DNA of 64,000 nt from Halomicronema sp. CCY15110 (GCF_016888165.1 NZ_JACSWC010000370.1:19095-83094), one strand, 5' to 3'. Shown: positions 1-10,197, counted from the stretch's first letter. Notes: generated by a model not told the origin, from the letters alone. Program-made: numbers and translations.

Positions 1-630
1 GAGCAGCGCATGAAACGCTTATTCTATGCCGAACGTTTTGACGGCGAACGAATGTATGAGGTTACGGTGCTGGACTATTCCCAAGCTGGATTAAGCCAAA
101 TTGTCAGTGCTGATTCCGCCATCTTTGATATCGACGAAAAAACCTGGGACTTTTATGAAGGCACCCTTTACGCAGTGTCGCCGGACGGTTCATTTGGTCA
201 AACCATCACCTTTGATACCCAAGAAATTCAGCTGCCCAGTACGCCATTCGATATCGCCAATCGCACCAAAGGTGACGAAGAGATGAATATCGCTGAAGCT
301 TCGCGATATCTCGACGAAGTCATCATGAAAACGGGCGATGAAAAGGAAATTCGCACGTTCAAGATCCGGATTCAGCAAAAGTATTCGTTACCGTTTGTCT
401 GCGTCGTGTTTGGCCTCGTGGGGGCTGCGCTCGGTGTGCGGCCTCAGCGGACGGGTAAAGCCACCAGCTTTGGTATTAGTGTCGTCATTATTTTCAGTTA
501 CTACCTGATTGCTTTTATCTCGAATGCCATGGGCGAAGTGGGCATCTTCTCGCCAGTCATTTCTGCTTGGCTACCGATTTTTCTGTTTCTCGGCGTCGGG
601 GTGCTCCTCCTCCAGCAGACCTCAAATTAA
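1..630 (+). CDS. LptF/LptG (YjgP/YjgQ) family permease, C-terminal part
   Basis: The reading frame is open to the left edge, so this is the 3' part of a longer gene. The ATG at 10 is probably internal. The protein has a soluble beta-rich stretch of about 110 residues, then a short linker and three hydrophobic helices near the C-terminus (about residues 128-145, 155-175 and 182-203). That is the layout of the periplasmic beta-jellyroll plus last membrane segments of LptF/LptG permeases. In the known family these form the membrane part of the ABC machine that moves lipopolysaccharide to the outer membrane. Family members are usually about 350-400 residues, so roughly half is visible here. Family is fairly secure. 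Which paralogue (F or G) cannot be told. Confidence 0.75.
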   Translation, partial: EQRMKRLFYAERFDGERMYEVTVLDYSQAGLSQIVSADSAIFDIDEKTWDFYEGTLYAVSPDGSFGQTITFDTQEIQLPSTPFDIANRTKGDEEMNIAEASRYLDEVIMKTGDEKEIRTFKIRIQQKYSLPFVCVVFGLVGAALGVRPQRTGKATSFGISVVIIFSYYLIAFISNAMGEVGIFSPVISAWLPIFLFLGVGVLLLQQTSN

Positions 631-694
631 ACCTTACGGCGTTTTCAAGCTGCTGGAGGGGAAGTTCTGACCACCGAGGGTGACGCCAAAGCCA

Positions 695-728
695 CCAACT
701 TAGATCATTGAGAATCAAACTAAGTTGG
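695..728. terminator. Inverted repeat between convergent genes, possible terminator
   Basis: CCAACTTAG at 695-703 is mirrored by CTAAGTTGG at 720-728 with a 16-base loop. It lies between the stop codons of the permease (plus strand) and the cysteine-pair protein (minus strand). No clear T-run follows on either strand, so a terminator role is only a guess from position. Confidence 0.3.
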
Positions 729-747
729 GAGAGCCGTCTGGGCTGCC

Positions 748-1284
748 CTAGTCCATGGGGATGTAGGTAGGGGCGACGTTTTCTGGCCGATAGCCCGCGG
801 CAATGCAGGTCGCCAGCGAGTCTTCTGTGGCAGATCCGACTGCATCAGCGATGCCAGTCACGCAGGCGGCGTAGCGCTCTGGCAAAATGGTGCGATGGCA
901 ATGATCCAGCACGGACTGGGAATCGGCCACGACCAAATCGCCATGGATGGTAGCCACACAAGAGGCGACTTCGTCCGGGCGACGATCGCGACTACAGGCC
1001 GATAGGGCAGCAGTTGGCGTCACATCGGCAGCATTCAGGACACCCGAAACACAGCCCGACACTTCCGTGGGGCGATAAGCATTGGCGCAGGCGATCGCTG
1101 CGGCCTCAGCGCTCACCCCGGCATCCAGCAACTCACTGGCGCACGCTCCATAATTTTGATCCGTGGCTTGGGCTTGGGCGGCGGTGGCCAGAAACGGCAG
1201 CGTACTGGCGGATAATAAGGCTCCCGCGACAAACGGTATCACGGGCCACTGGAAAAGTTGCACAGTCCGAGAAGAATAAATCAT
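748..1284 (-). CDS. Secreted cysteine-pair repeat protein of unknown function
   Basis: The 178-residue product begins with a signal peptide: a positive start, a hydrophobic stretch around residues 15-38 and an AQA-like cleavage site near residue 39. The mature part is built of about four imperfect repeats of some 35 residues. Each carries two cysteines roughly 20 residues apart, followed by an R-P-x-x-V element (for example YRPTEV, RRPDEV, YRPENV). The even spacing suggests one disulfide per repeat in the periplasm or outside the cell. I do not recognise a characterised family. It stands alone, convergent with the upstream permease and divergent from dxs. Confidence 0.7.
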   Translation of the reverse strand: MIYSSRTVQLFQWPVIPFVAGALLSASTLPFLATAAQAQATDQNYGACASELLDAGVSAEAAAIACANAYRPTEVSGCVSGVLNAADVTPTAALSACSRDRRPDEVASCVATIHGDLVVADSQSVLDHCHRTILPERYAACVTGIADAVGSATEDSLATCIAAGYRPENVAPTYIPMD

Positions 1285-1442
1285 GACAGAAGATTAACGG
1301 TTTTATCAGTTGATTAACAGTTGAATTAGGCCCTGTCAGCAAAAATTAAGGCTAATTTACGATATTTGAGGTCTGCCGTTGCAAAAACCTCCTCCCTATT
1401 CCACCACAAACCGACCAGTTTGAAATGAGGACGACGGCGCTA

Positions 1443-1461
1443 ATCTTCTACAGTAGAAGAT
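1443..1461. promoter_or_regulatory. Perfect 9-bp inverted repeat upstream of dxs, candidate operator
   Basis: ATCTTCTAC at 1443-1451 and GTAGAAGAT at 1453-1461 form a perfect palindrome with one central base. It ends about 40 bases before the dxs ATG, where a repressor or activator site could sit. A second, shorter partial palindrome (TAACACGTTA) follows within 20 bases. The regulator is unknown. Confidence 0.35.
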
Positions 1462-1501
1462 AACTAACACGTTACCTACGTAAACCTGAGGGTATCTCGC
1501 T

Positions 1502-3421
1502 ATGCATTTGAGTGACGTAACTCACCCGAACCAGCTTCACGGTTTGTCCCTTCATCAACTAGAGCAGATGGCGCGACAAATCCGCGAGAAGCACCTGGAA
1601 ACGGTCGCCACTAGCGGCGGCCATTTGGGGCCAGGTTTGGGAGTCGTCGAACTGACATTGGCACTGTATCAAACGCTCGATCTGGATCATGACAAGGTCG
1701 TTTGGGATGTGGGCCATCAAGCTTATCCCCATAAGCTCATCACAGGACGCTACAACGATTTTCATACCCTGCGGCAAAAAGACGGGGTAGCGGGCTATCT
1801 CAAACTTTCCGAGAGTCCGTTTGACCACTTTGGTGCGGGTCACGCCTCAACGAGTATCTCAGCCGCTCTGGGGATGGCCTTGGCGCGCGATTTACAGGGC
1901 GAGGATTTCAAAGTTGCCGCCATTATTGGCGATGGGGCACTGACCGGGGGCATGGCCTTAGAAGCCATCAACCATGCGGGGCACCTGCCCAATACGCGCT
2001 TGCTGGTGGTGCTGAACGACAATGAAATGTCGATTTCGCCGAACGTCGGTGCCATCCCCCGTTATTTGAACAAGATGCGCCTCAGCCCGCCGATGCAGTT
2101 CCTCACTGATAATTTGGAAGAGCAGTTCAAGCATCTGCCGTTTGTGGGGGATTCTCTCACTCCCGAACTGAGCCGCGTGAAAGAAGGGATGAAGCGGTTG
2201 GCGGTGCCCAAAGTCGGGGCAGTCTTTGAAGAGTTGGGCTTCACCTATATGGGACCAGTGGATGGTCACAATCTGGGTGAACTGATCAATACCTTTAACG
2301 AAGCGCACAAGATTGAAGGGCCAGTGCTGGTGCATGTGGCCACCGTGAAAGGGAAAGGCTATGCGATCGCGGAAGAAGATCAAGTCGGCTACCATGCGCA
2401 GAATCCGTTTGACCTAGCCACGGGCAAAGCCAAGCCTTCGAACAAGCCGAAGCCGCCCAAATATGCCAAAGTCTTTGGCAACACTCTGACCAAAATTGCG
2501 ACCGACAATCCTAAGGTCGTGGGCATCACGGCGGCGATGGCGACAGGCACCGGGCTCGAGATTCTGGCGGACAAGCTGCCCAAGCAGTACATTGATGTGG
2601 GCATTGCCGAACAGCACGCTGTCACCCTCGCGGCTGGCCTTGCAGCGGAAGGGATGCGGCCCGTCGCAGCAATTTACTCCACCTTTTTGCAGCGGGCATT
2701 TGACCAGATTATTCACGATGTCTGTATTCAGAAGCTGCCTGTCTTTTTCTGTCTTGACCGCGCGGGCATTGTCGGCGCTGATGGCCCCACCCACCAGGGC
2801 ATGTATGATATTGCCTATCTGCGATCGATCCCCAATATGGTGCTGATGGCTCCGAAGGATGAAGCCGAACTCCAGCGCATGATCGTGACGGGCATCGACT
2901 ACACCAATGGTCCGATCGCAATGCGGTATCCACGCGGCAATGGCGTCGGTGCCCCGCTGATGGAAGAGGGCTGGGAGGCACTGCCCATCGGCAAAGCCGA
3001 ACTGCTGCGAAGTGGTGACGATGTGTTGATTTTGGGCTACGGCTCGATGGTATATCCCGCCATGCAGACTGCTGAAATTCTTAGCGAACACGGCGTCCAA
3101 GCGACCGTGGTGAATGCCCGCTTTGCTAAACCGATTGATGAAGAGCTGATTTTGCCGTTGGCGAAGCAGATTGGCCGAGTCGTCACCATGGAAGAAGGCT
3201 GCACAATGGGGGGCTTTGGAACTGGCGTCGCGGAGGCTCTGTTGGATGCGCAGGTGCCCGCTCAAGTTGTCCGGCTGGGTATTCCCGATGTGTTGGTGGA
3301 TCATGCCACTCCAGATCAGTCTAAGGCCGCGTTGGGCCTGACCCCGTCCCAAATGGCTAGTACCATTCTCGAAAAGTTCCAGATGTCAGAGCTGTCGGCC
3401 ACTACTTTGCAGAAGACCTAG
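1502..3421 (+). CDS. dxs: 1-deoxy-D-xylulose-5-phosphate synthase
   Basis: Catalyses the first step of the MEP pathway, joining pyruvate and glyceraldehyde-3-phosphate with thiamine diphosphate in the cytoplasm. This feeds carotenoids, chlorophyll phytyl tails and quinones. The 639-residue length is typical. The TPP-binding stretch [18 protein letters not shown] with a following LNDNEMSIS is clear near residues 143-180. The transketolase pyrimidine-binding segment with LDRAG and GPTHQG lies around residues 416-430, and the C-terminal domain is complete. The ATG is preceded by a spacer holding a palindrome, and a strong terminator follows the stop, so it appears monocistronic. No anomalies were seen. 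Confidence 0.97.
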   Translation: MHLSDVTHPNQLHGLSLHQLEQMARQIREKHLETVATSGGHLGPGLGVVELTLALYQTLDLDHDKVVWDVGHQAYPHKLITGRYNDFHTLRQKDGVAGYLKLSESPFDHFGAGHASTSISAALGMALARDLQGEDFKVAAIIGDGALTGGMALEAINHAGHLPNTRLLVVLNDNEMSISPNVGAIPRYLNKMRLSPPMQFLTDNLEEQFKHLPFVGDSLTPELSRVKEGMKRLAVPKVGAVFEELGFTYMGPVDGHNLGELINTFNEAHKIEGPVLVHVATVKGKGYAIAEEDQVGYHAQNPFDLATGKAKPSNKPKPPKYAKVFGNTLTKIATDNPKVVGITAAMATGTGLEILADKLPKQYIDVGIAEQHAVTLAAGLAAEGMRPVAAIYSTFLQRAFDQIIHDVCIQKLPVFFCLDRAGIVGADGPTHQGMYDIAYLRSIPNMVLMAPKDEAELQRMIVTGIDYTNGPIAMRYPRGNGVGAPLMEEGWEALPIGKAELLRSGDDVLILGYGSMVYPAMQTAEILSEHGVQATVVNARFAKPIDEELILPLAKQIGRVVTMEEGCTMGGFGTGVAEALLDAQVPAQVVRLGIPDVLVDHATPDQSKAALGLTPSQMASTILEKFQMSELSATTLQKT

Positions 3422-3468
3422 TGGTCGGCGATCGCTGAGCATCAGACTCACAACGATATCAGGCAAGT

Positions 3469-3498
3469 GGGGGCGAGATGATCGCCCCCTTATTTTTG
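3469..3498 (+). terminator. Rho-independent terminator of dxs
   Basis: GGGGGCGA at 3469-3476 pairs perfectly with TCGCCCCC at 3482-3489 around a five-base loop. TTATTTTT follows. It lies 48 bases past the dxs stop. Confidence 0.8.
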
Positions 3499-3548
3499 AG
3501 AATTTGAGCAACGTCAATTCGACTGACGCTTTTTGCCCTCTCTCCAAA

Positions 3549-3571
3549 CCTCTCTCCCGAAGGGAGAAAGG
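3549..3571. repeat. Short palindromic repeat in the dxs to kinase spacer
   Basis: CCTCTCTCCC at 3549-3558 faces GGGAGAAAGG at 3562-3571 with a three-base loop and one mismatch. It sits in the 308-base spacer 3422-3729, which otherwise holds only the dxs terminator and no convincing gene. The look is that of dispersed cyanobacterial palindromes. Copy number elsewhere cannot be judged here. Confidence 0.5.
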
Positions 3572-3729
3572 CTTCAAACCCTGATGCCCTGGTGAGAATC
3601 TTGCAAATTCAGAGGACTCTGCGAAAATTTTCAACGTTTCGTCGAACTCACGTTGAGCCATGTGAGCGATCGCCCCTGACGTGCCCTTCCTATTGCCGCA
3701 GCAGGATACCAGCCATCGCCGAAAACACA

Positions 3730-5010
3730 TCAAGCGAAACCAGCTTGGGTGACCGGCAGGGTCACCACAAACTCGGTACCTGCAGACACAGCGCTGCTAA
3801 AAGTCAGGGTGCCATGGTGAATGTCAGTCACAATGCGGTAGCTCGTTGCCAGCCCCAACCCTTTGGCTCCGACTGGCTTGGTGCTAAAAAACGGCTCATA
3901 CACCCGATGTTGAATCTCGTCGGGAATGCCACAGCCGGTGTCAGCGATCGTAATCTGTACTTGATCGGGGTTGAGCTGTTGCGTCTGGAGCGTGATACAC
4001 GGAATCACACGCGCATCGTCATCCGGTATGGGTGACTCCCACAGGGCATCAATACTGTCGATCGCATTCTCCAGCAAATCTAAAAACACTTGCCCAATGA
4101 GTTTCGCCTCACAAGCGACCGGCGACAACGATCCGTAGTGACAATCAACCCTAATTTCTGGGCGCTGATGGCTTGGCCGCAAACGCGGTTTGAGCAAGAT
4201 CAAGAGACTATCTAAAGTTTGATGCAAATCAATTGCTTTCACCCCCGCTTCGCCATGATGCGAGAAGGTTTTGAGCGCCTGCACAATCGTGCCGATACGC
4301 TCAGCTCCCACTTGCATGGAACTCATCAAACTAGGCAAATCATCAAGCGCAAAGTCAATTTCTTCTGCCTCTGGGTCAGGAATTGCCGTCGGTGTGGCAG
4401 CGCGATATTGCTGGATAGCCTGCTTCAAAGTCTGAAAATAATCCTGTGCGTGGGACAGGTTGACAGAAATAAAGCTGACTGGATTATTGATTTCATGGGC
4501 GACCCCGGCAATGAGATTTTCTAACGCCGCCATTTTTTCTTGCTGGATAATCTCGGCCTGATTTTCCTTCAAATATTGCAGAGCAGTCTCCAAAACTTGG
4601 TTCTGACTGACGAGCTGCTGATTGAGTTGAGCAATGGCTAGCTGAGTACGAATGCGACTAACAATTTCGGCTTGCGAAAAGGGCTTAGACACATAATCTA
4701 CCGCCCCCAAGTCAAACGACTTGACTTTAGCAGCAACAGCATCGAGCGCACTTAAAAAGATGATCGGAATATCACGGGTTGCCTCGCAGTCTTTTAAGCG
4801 ACGACAGACCTCATAGCCGTCCATTTCTGGCATGTTGATGTCAAGTAAAATCAAATCCGGGAGATTGGCCTGCACTGCCATCAGGGCCATACTGCCGCTC
4901 ACCGCTTGCCGCACGGCAAAGCCTTCCTCCTTCAACATTTCAGACAATAACTGAATGTTTTCGGGCACGTCATCCACGATCAAAATGCTGTCTGCTACGT
5001 CCCCTGCCAT
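3730..5010 (-). CDS. Response regulator-histidine kinase (REC-HisKA-HATPase)
   Basis: A 426-residue soluble signalling protein. The N-terminal receiver domain (residues 8-125) has the acidic pair at 13-14, phospho-acceptor Asp57 in LILLDINMPEMDG and Lys109 in SKPF. A coiled-coil linker leads to a HisKA segment with His172 in GVAHEINNP. The HATPase follows, with a DLLENAIDS N-box, DTGCGIP G1 box and GLGLATS G2 box. It is the last of three minus-strand signalling genes, 23 bases after the REC-GGDEF-EAL gene. Such REC-kinases usually receive phosphate from an upstream hybrid kinase and pass it on. The output partner is not visible. Confidence 0.9.
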   Translation of the reverse strand: MAGDVADSILIVDDVPENIQLLSEMLKEEGFAVRQAVSGSMALMAVQANLPDLILLDINMPEMDGYEVCRRLKDCEATRDIPIIFLSALDAVAAKVKSFDLGAVDYVSKPFSQAEIVSRIRTQLAIAQLNQQLVSQNQVLETALQYLKENQAEIIQQEKMAALENLIAGVAHEINNPVSFISVNLSHAQDYFQTLKQAIQQYRAATPTAIPDPEAEEIDFALDDLPSLMSSMQVGAERIGTIVQALKTFSHHGEAGVKAIDLHQTLDSLLILLKPRLRPSHQRPEIRVDCHYGSLSPVACEAKLIGQVFLDLLENAIDSIDALWESPIPDDDARVIPCITLQTQQLNPDQVQITIADTGCGIPDEIQHRVYEPFFSTKPVGAKGLGLATSYRIVTDIHHGTLTFSSAVSAGTEFVVTLPVTQAGFA

Positions 5011-5033
5011 CGCCCTTAATTAAACCTCGAAGT

Positions 5034-6803
5034 TCAAGAAATCTGCTGGATCATTTGCTCGGCTGATGCAGGTTTACCAAACCAATACCCTTGCCCTGAA
5101 TTACAGTTCAAACCTTTGAGTAACTGTAGCTGTTCGGGGGTCTCAATGCCTTCTGAAACCGTGATCATATTTAAACTGCTGGCCATGCTGAGGATGGCTG
5201 AGATGATCTGAAAGTCGCGATCTTTTTGCGATAATCGATTGATAAAAGAGCGATCGATTTTCAAGGTTTTAACTGGCAACTTGTGCAGATAACTAAAGGA
5301 TGAATAGCCGGTGCCGAAGTCATCAATACAGAGGTGAAAGCCTCGCTCGGCCAAGGCTCTAATCACTTCGGTAGCCAAAGCATTATCTAAGAGAGCAGTT
5401 TCAGTGATTTCGAGCCTTAAATGCTGGGGCGACAAGCCGTAGCGGTTGAGGAGTTGTTCTAATTCTTCGGGCAAGGTAGATTGCGTAATTTGCGACACCG
5501 ACAGATTGAAGCCGAGGTAAAAATCTTCTCTCACTTTGCCCTGCTGACGCCACTCACGCAGTTGCTGACAGGCGGCTTCGAGCAGTTGTTTGCCAATGGG
5601 TAAAAGCAGGCTGGTTTCTTCGGCCACTGACAGAAATGAGTGGGGCAAGAGTAGGCCACGCTCTGGGTGCTGCCACCGTATGAGGACTTCGCAACCGATG
5701 GGTTGATCCGTCGTGAGATCGACAATGGGTTGATAGTAGGGCTGAAACTCTTGGGCGATAATGGCGCGATTGAGGTCGGCTTCGACTTGCAAAAGTTCGA
5801 TGCTGGCCTGCTGCATGATGGGATTAAAGATGCTGTAGCAGCCTTTGCCGTTGGCTTTGGCGTTGTACATGGCGATATCAGCATCGCGCAAAATGTGTTC
5901 GGGCTGCTGATGTTGCACAGGATTACTCAAGACAATGCCCACACTGAGGCTAATAAAGGCTTCGCCATGGGGCAGGTGAAAACCAGGGCGAATGGCCTTG
6001 ATGAGCTTTTCGGCACAGGCGATCGCGGCTGCTTGCGACTCCACTTGGGGCAGTAAGACGACGAACTCATCGCCACTAAACCGGGCCAAAACATCTTCTG
6101 TGCCCAACTCCTGGCTTAAGCGCCCGGCCACCTGAATGAGTACCTGGTCGCCGACAAAATGACCGTACGAATCGTTGATCAGCTTGAAGCGATCGCAGTC
6201 GCAAAACAGCACCGCAAACCGGTAGTCGGGATCCGTCTGTACGGCTTCCAGCAGACGTGCGATCGATTCCATCAGCAGCGATCGGTTGGCTAAGTCTGTG
6301 AGCTGGTCATGATAGGCCGCCTGGGTGAGTTGAGCGTTCGCGATTTGCAAGGCTTTGGTCCGCTCTTTAATGATTTGCTCCAGCGTCAACAGGGTCTGCC
6401 GGGCCAGCACCTGATTGCGCACCCTCACCAATACCTCAGCCATTTGAAAGGGTTTAGTAATGTAGTCAACGCCACCGACATCAAAGGCTTTGACCTTATC
6501 AAAGGCATCGCTTAAGGCGCTGAGAAAAATAATGGGAACGTCAGCCGTCACCTCATCGGCTTTGAGTTCTTGGCAGAGAGTGTAGCCGTCCACTTCGGGC
6601 ATACAAATATCGAGGAGGACGACATCGGGTAACATCGCCGCGATCGCAGTTTTGGCCATGGCGGCGTTGACAGCTTTGCGGACACTGTAACCGTTCGTCT
6701 CCAAGATTTCGGATAGGAGGGCGATATTTTCGATGGTGTCATCGACAATCAATATATCGGCCTGTAACGGGGCAGCCAAAGTCTTCTGCAGGGTCGTACT
6801 CAT
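5034..6803 (-). CDS. Response regulator with GGDEF and EAL domains (cyclic di-GMP turnover)
   Basis: The 589-residue protein has a receiver domain (Asp65 in VVLLDICMPE), a short coiled coil, a GGDEF domain (about 160-325) and an EAL domain (about 340-585). The GGDEF active site reads SGDEF at 243-247. The inhibitory RxxD site just before it reads GTED, so product inhibition is probably lost. The EAL domain keeps EVLIRW (372), an LEITE element, DDFGTGYSS, KIDRSF, SEGIE and QGYWFGKP, as expected for an active cyclic di-GMP phosphodiesterase. It follows the ethylene-type kinase by 41 bases, so phosphorylation by that kinase is a reasonable inference. Confidence 0.93.
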   Translation of the reverse strand: MSTTLQKTLAAPLQADILIVDDTIENIALLSEILETNGYSVRKAVNAAMAKTAIAAMLPDVVLLDICMPEVDGYTLCQELKADEVTADVPIIFLSALSDAFDKVKAFDVGGVDYITKPFQMAEVLVRVRNQVLARQTLLTLEQIIKERTKALQIANAQLTQAAYHDQLTDLANRSLLMESIARLLEAVQTDPDYRFAVLFCDCDRFKLINDSYGHFVGDQVLIQVAGRLSQELGTEDVLARFSGDEFVVLLPQVESQAAAIACAEKLIKAIRPGFHLPHGEAFISLSVGIVLSNPVQHQQPEHILRDADIAMYNAKANGKGCYSIFNPIMQQASIELLQVEADLNRAIIAQEFQPYYQPIVDLTTDQPIGCEVLIRWQHPERGLLLPHSFLSVAEETSLLLPIGKQLLEAACQQLREWRQQGKVREDFYLGFNLSVSQITQSTLPEELEQLLNRYGLSPQHLRLEITETALLDNALATEVIRALAERGFHLCIDDFGTGYSSFSYLHKLPVKTLKIDRSFINRLSQKDRDFQIISAILSMASSLNMITVSEGIETPEQLQLLKGLNCNSGQGYWFGKPASAEQMIQQIS

Positions 6804-6844
6804 TAATTTTTCTCAGGGCGACAATTCAAGTCAGCAATGCATCG

Positions 6845-9800
6845 CTATTTCACTTTCTCTTCAGATCTTCCCAACAACTCTAGAACTTGGTCGAATCTGA
6901 ACACATCTGCAAGTTGGTAGAGTTTCTCCGCCAATATCGCATGGTCTGAATTAATTTGTTCTATTAAGGTGCGGAGTTCTGTATCACTACAGCGGGTAGC
7001 GGCTGTTCGTAACTGATCACGCCACTCTAGCGGCATCTTGAACAGGCTAGCGACAACGGCAGCGGCGTTGGTCGCCTCAGCCTCAGCCGGGATGAGGGTG
7101 GGTTCGTCGGTGGCGTAGCAATACTGCAAATTCAGATGGGTTTTCATCAAATTAAAGAGATCCTTCGATTGGAAGGGTTTGCGCAGAATTGCATCACAAC
7201 CAGCGGCCACAATATCAGTGTGGCTTTCTTCAAAGGCGGTGGCGGTGAGGGCCAAGATGACGGTGGGCGAGAGTTGGCGATCGCGTTCCAACTGGCGAAT
7301 GCGGCGGGTGGCCTCGTAGCCATCCATCACGGGCATCCGCATGTCCATCCAAATCAGGTGGGGCTGCCAATCTTGCCACAGGGCGATCGCTGCTTCACCG
7401 TTGGGGGCCTCGCGGATGTCAAAGTTGAGGGGGGTGAGCACATCGAGTAGCAGCACACGGTTAATGGCATTATCTTCGACCACCAGGCAACGCAGCCGGG
7501 GTTGTCCAGGGGCAAGACCGATGACGTCGTGCTCAGTTTGCGGTTCCTCCGCGAGGGCTGGCGTCATCGTGGGCGTCGCCTGGAGCGTGAACGAGAAGCA
7601 GCTGCCCTGGCCCAACTCACTGGTCACGTTGAGATTCCCCCCCATCTCCTGCACATATTGTTGACAGAGAGCGACGCCAAGCCCGGTACCCTGGCCCGAT
7701 TGCCGACCCGATTGGGTTTGCTGAAAGGGGACAAACAAAGCGTCGATTTCTTCGGCTGAGATGCCCATGCCCGTATCTTCCACGGTGAATTGGAGGACGA
7801 TCGCTTCGGGATGCTCACGGTCGATAGCCTGGGTTGCGACTGCTGCCGTGAGCTGCACATACCCCGACTGAGTAAACTTGATGCCATTGCTGAGGAGATT
7901 GAGCAGAATCTGCCGCAATTTGCCTTGGTCCGCCAGCACATATTGCGGTAACTCCGTCGCGATGACGAGTTTTAGCTGTAAGCCTTTTTTGTCGGCTTTT
8001 ACCCGCAGCATATCTTGCAGCGTATGGAGCAACCGCCATAGGTTAAACTCCTCTGGATTGAGCTGGAACTTACCCGCTTCAATTTTGGACATTTCCAGCA
8101 CATTATTAATCAGCCCCAGCAGATGTTCGCCGCTGTTGTTAATGATCTCGACGTAGTTTTGTTGACGACTAGGCAAATGATCATTGCGCTGGAGCAATTG
8201 AGAAAAGCCGAGGATCGCATTCAGCGGGGTGCGCAATTCGTGGCTCATATTAGCCAAAAACTCACTCTTAGCCTGGTTGGCCCGCTCGGATTCTTCTTTG
8301 GCGGCCTTGAGTGCTTGGGCTTGTTGGTGAGTGCGGGCAAATAAATCGGCCTGTTTGATCGCGATGCCGAGTTGGATGCCAATGCGCCCCAGCATCTGAC
8401 ATTCGCCCGGTTGCCACTGGCGCGGGCCATCGTTTTGATAACAAGAGAGCAATCCCCATAGTCGATCGTTTAAGAAGATCGGGACGATGACATAGGCCCG
8501 CGCTTGCAGGGCTTTGAGCAGGTCAAGATAGCAGTCATTAAATCCTTTGGCATAAACATCTTCCACCGCGATGTAGTCAATGCCCTGGGCGTAAATGCCC
8601 CCCTGGCTTTCTTGCAAGTAGGTATCGCGGATCGCAGTCGCATCGACGGCTAAACGACCCGGAATACATTGATCTTGTTGCAGCAATTGCTCTTGCCAAG
8701 GGCCGACAGCGGTTTTTTGCAACAGGGCTTGCCACGGGGCATCGACAGCCTCGGCGATGACCTCACCACTCCAGTCCGGTTGGAATCGGTAAACGATGAC
8801 GCGATCGCACTGAATCGCCTGGCGCACCTCTTTGACCGTGCTGCGAAAAATTACGTCGAGCTTCATGCTGCGACGCATCCGTTGCAGCACTAGCGACGTG
8901 GCTCGTTCTTGTTGGGCGATTTGGGCCAGTTGCACGTTACGCTGGCTCAGTTCCTCCGTGCGCTGAATGACCTGCTGTTCCATGCCCGCATAGGTGGCGC
9001 GCAATTCGGCTTCGGCCTGCTGGCGTTGCAACTCAGCCGTCGCCCGCGCGGCAAAAATGTTCATAATCGCTTCGGCTTCGTCAGGACGCGGTAAGGGGCG
9101 ATCGTGCAATACGCAGAGCGTCCCCATGACCTCACCCGTATCAGTCAGTAACGGCACGCCGAGATAAGACTCCGCGTTGGCCTCAGTCAACAGGCGAGCA
9201 GTGGGAAACTCGGTCTGAATCGCCTCCGGCCAATAATGGGGCTGCCCCGTGGCGATCACCTGGCTACAAGCGGTGCCTTGCCGCGCCACTCGAAAGTTGC
9301 CACAGACTTGGCCATTGCCCCACACGGCCAGCGCCTGCAGGGTGTCCGTTGCCGACTGATATTCCGAAATAAATGCACAGTTCACTTTGAGGGCTTGGGC
9401 CATATTTTTGGCTAGCGCGGCGAAGAAGGCTGCTCCGGTGGCCGACGCCGTCCCTTCTACAAGGCGGTGCAGCGTCTCCTGAGAGTCTTGGCGGGCAGTC
9501 ATTTCTGCTTTTAACTGTTGATTGAGATTTTCCAGCTCTTGGGGCGATCGCAGCGCCAAAAACTGCGGCATCCACTCCACCAGCTTGAGCGCCGTCACCA
9601 CAGAGATGAACGCAGTCAACGCCCGCGCTGTACCCGCCACCCAATAGTTGGGAAACCACAATACCCAAATATCGAGTAAATGCCCTATGCCACATAACGC
9701 AATAAACGCCCCAAAGAGCAAGAACACTGGCGTAAAGGGCGTATCGCGGCGGCGGCGCACGAAATAGACCAGCATGATGGGAATTGAGAAATAGGCCAGA

Positions 9801-9940
9801 ACAATTAACAGGTTGCTGACCACATGCAGCGTGACTAAGGGGGTTTGCCATAAATAGCAATGCCCATGGGGAATATAAGCATTCTGGGCTTGCGCTAACC
9901 AAGCAGTGCTACCAACTGTATTCCAAGCCGCCCCGGCCAT
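6845..9940 (-). CDS. Ethylene-receptor-like hybrid histidine kinase with GAF domains
   Basis: The 1031-residue protein opens with a membrane domain (about 28-125) closely matching ETR1-type ethylene-binding domains: LAYFSIP near 49-54, [11 protein letters not shown] near 77-87 and a third helix. The copper ligands Cys83 and His87 are present. Position 43 is Asn where plant ETR1 has Asp25. GAF1 follows (about 160-305), then a phytochrome/CBCR-like GAF2 (about 350-535) whose Cys470 in DCYLDLL occupies the usual bilin-Cys position, with Tyr after it instead of His. Next come HisKA (His567 in [10 protein letters not shown]), HATPase (DTGMGIS, GTGLGVA) and a receiver (Asp866 in IWMDMRMP). It is first in the three-gene signalling cluster. 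Synechocystis SynEtr1 has a comparable plan. Confidence 0.92.
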   Translation of the reverse strand: MAGAAWNTVGSTAWLAQAQNAYIPHGHCYLWQTPLVTLHVVSNLLIVLAYFSIPIMLVYFVRRRRDTPFTPVFLLFGAFIALCGIGHLLDIWVLWFPNYWVAGTARALTAFISVVTALKLVEWMPQFLALRSPQELENLNQQLKAEMTARQDSQETLHRLVEGTASATGAAFFAALAKNMAQALKVNCAFISEYQSATDTLQALAVWGNGQVCGNFRVARQGTACSQVIATGQPHYWPEAIQTEFPTARLLTEANAESYLGVPLLTDTGEVMGTLCVLHDRPLPRPDEAEAIMNIFAARATAELQRQQAEAELRATYAGMEQQVIQRTEELSQRNVQLAQIAQQERATSLVLQRMRRSMKLDVIFRSTVKEVRQAIQCDRVIVYRFQPDWSGEVIAEAVDAPWQALLQKTAVGPWQEQLLQQDQCIPGRLAVDATAIRDTYLQESQGGIYAQGIDYIAVEDVYAKGFNDCYLDLLKALQARAYVIVPIFLNDRLWGLLSCYQNDGPRQWQPGECQMLGRIGIQLGIAIKQADLFARTHQQAQALKAAKEESERANQAKSEFLANMSHELRTPLNAILGFSQLLQRNDHLPSRQQNYVEIINNSGEHLLGLINNVLEMSKIEAGKFQLNPEEFNLWRLLHTLQDMLRVKADKKGLQLKLVIATELPQYVLADQGKLRQILLNLLSNGIKFTQSGYVQLTAAVATQAIDREHPEAIVLQFTVEDTGMGISAEEIDALFVPFQQTQSGRQSGQGTGLGVALCQQYVQEMGGNLNVTSELGQGSCFSFTLQATPTMTPALAEEPQTEHDVIGLAPGQPRLRCLVVEDNAINRVLLLDVLTPLNFDIREAPNGEAAIALWQDWQPHLIWMDMRMPVMDGYEATRRIRQLERDRQLSPTVILALTATAFEESHTDIVAAGCDAILRKPFQSKDLFNLMKTHLNLQYCYATDEPTLIPAEAEATNAAAVVASLFKMPLEWRDQLRTAATRCSDTELRTLIEQINSDHAILAEKLYQLADVFRFDQVLELLGRSEEKVK

Positions 9941-10142
9941 ATGTTTTACCCTCTATGCAAAAGCCTGGTCATAGTTTGCCCATTTGCCATACCAGAGCTT
10001 GATTGTTGCCAGTTATACCATCAGCTTACTGAGAGTTCAGGAATACCACACAAACTATCTAGACCTTTAATCAGGTTGGGGACACTGCCCCTACCTCTGC
10101 TGAGGGTTTCCACCTCAAGGGACGGCAATTTCGTCAAACACC

Positions 10143-10173
10143 AAAAAAGCGGGCTAGACCAATCTAGCCCGCT
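10143..10173 (-). terminator. Rho-independent terminator of glgP
   Basis: Read on the minus strand, AGCGGGCTAGA pairs perfectly with TCTAGCCCGCT (plus-strand arms 10148-10158 and 10163-10173) and is followed by a run of Ts. It lies just past the glgP stop. The rest of the spacer up to 9941 would hold the promoter of the ethylene-type kinase. Confidence 0.85.
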
Positions 10174-10197
10174 CATCGTGCAACAGAATTATCTGCT

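Noticed and set aside
2414..3352. A 312-codon minus-strand frame
   Set aside because: Lies wholly antisense to dxs; no recognisable features.
9264..9902. A 212-codon minus-strand frame
   Set aside because: Out-of-frame shadow inside the ethylene-type kinase, rich in Cys, Arg and Pro as expected for such shadows.
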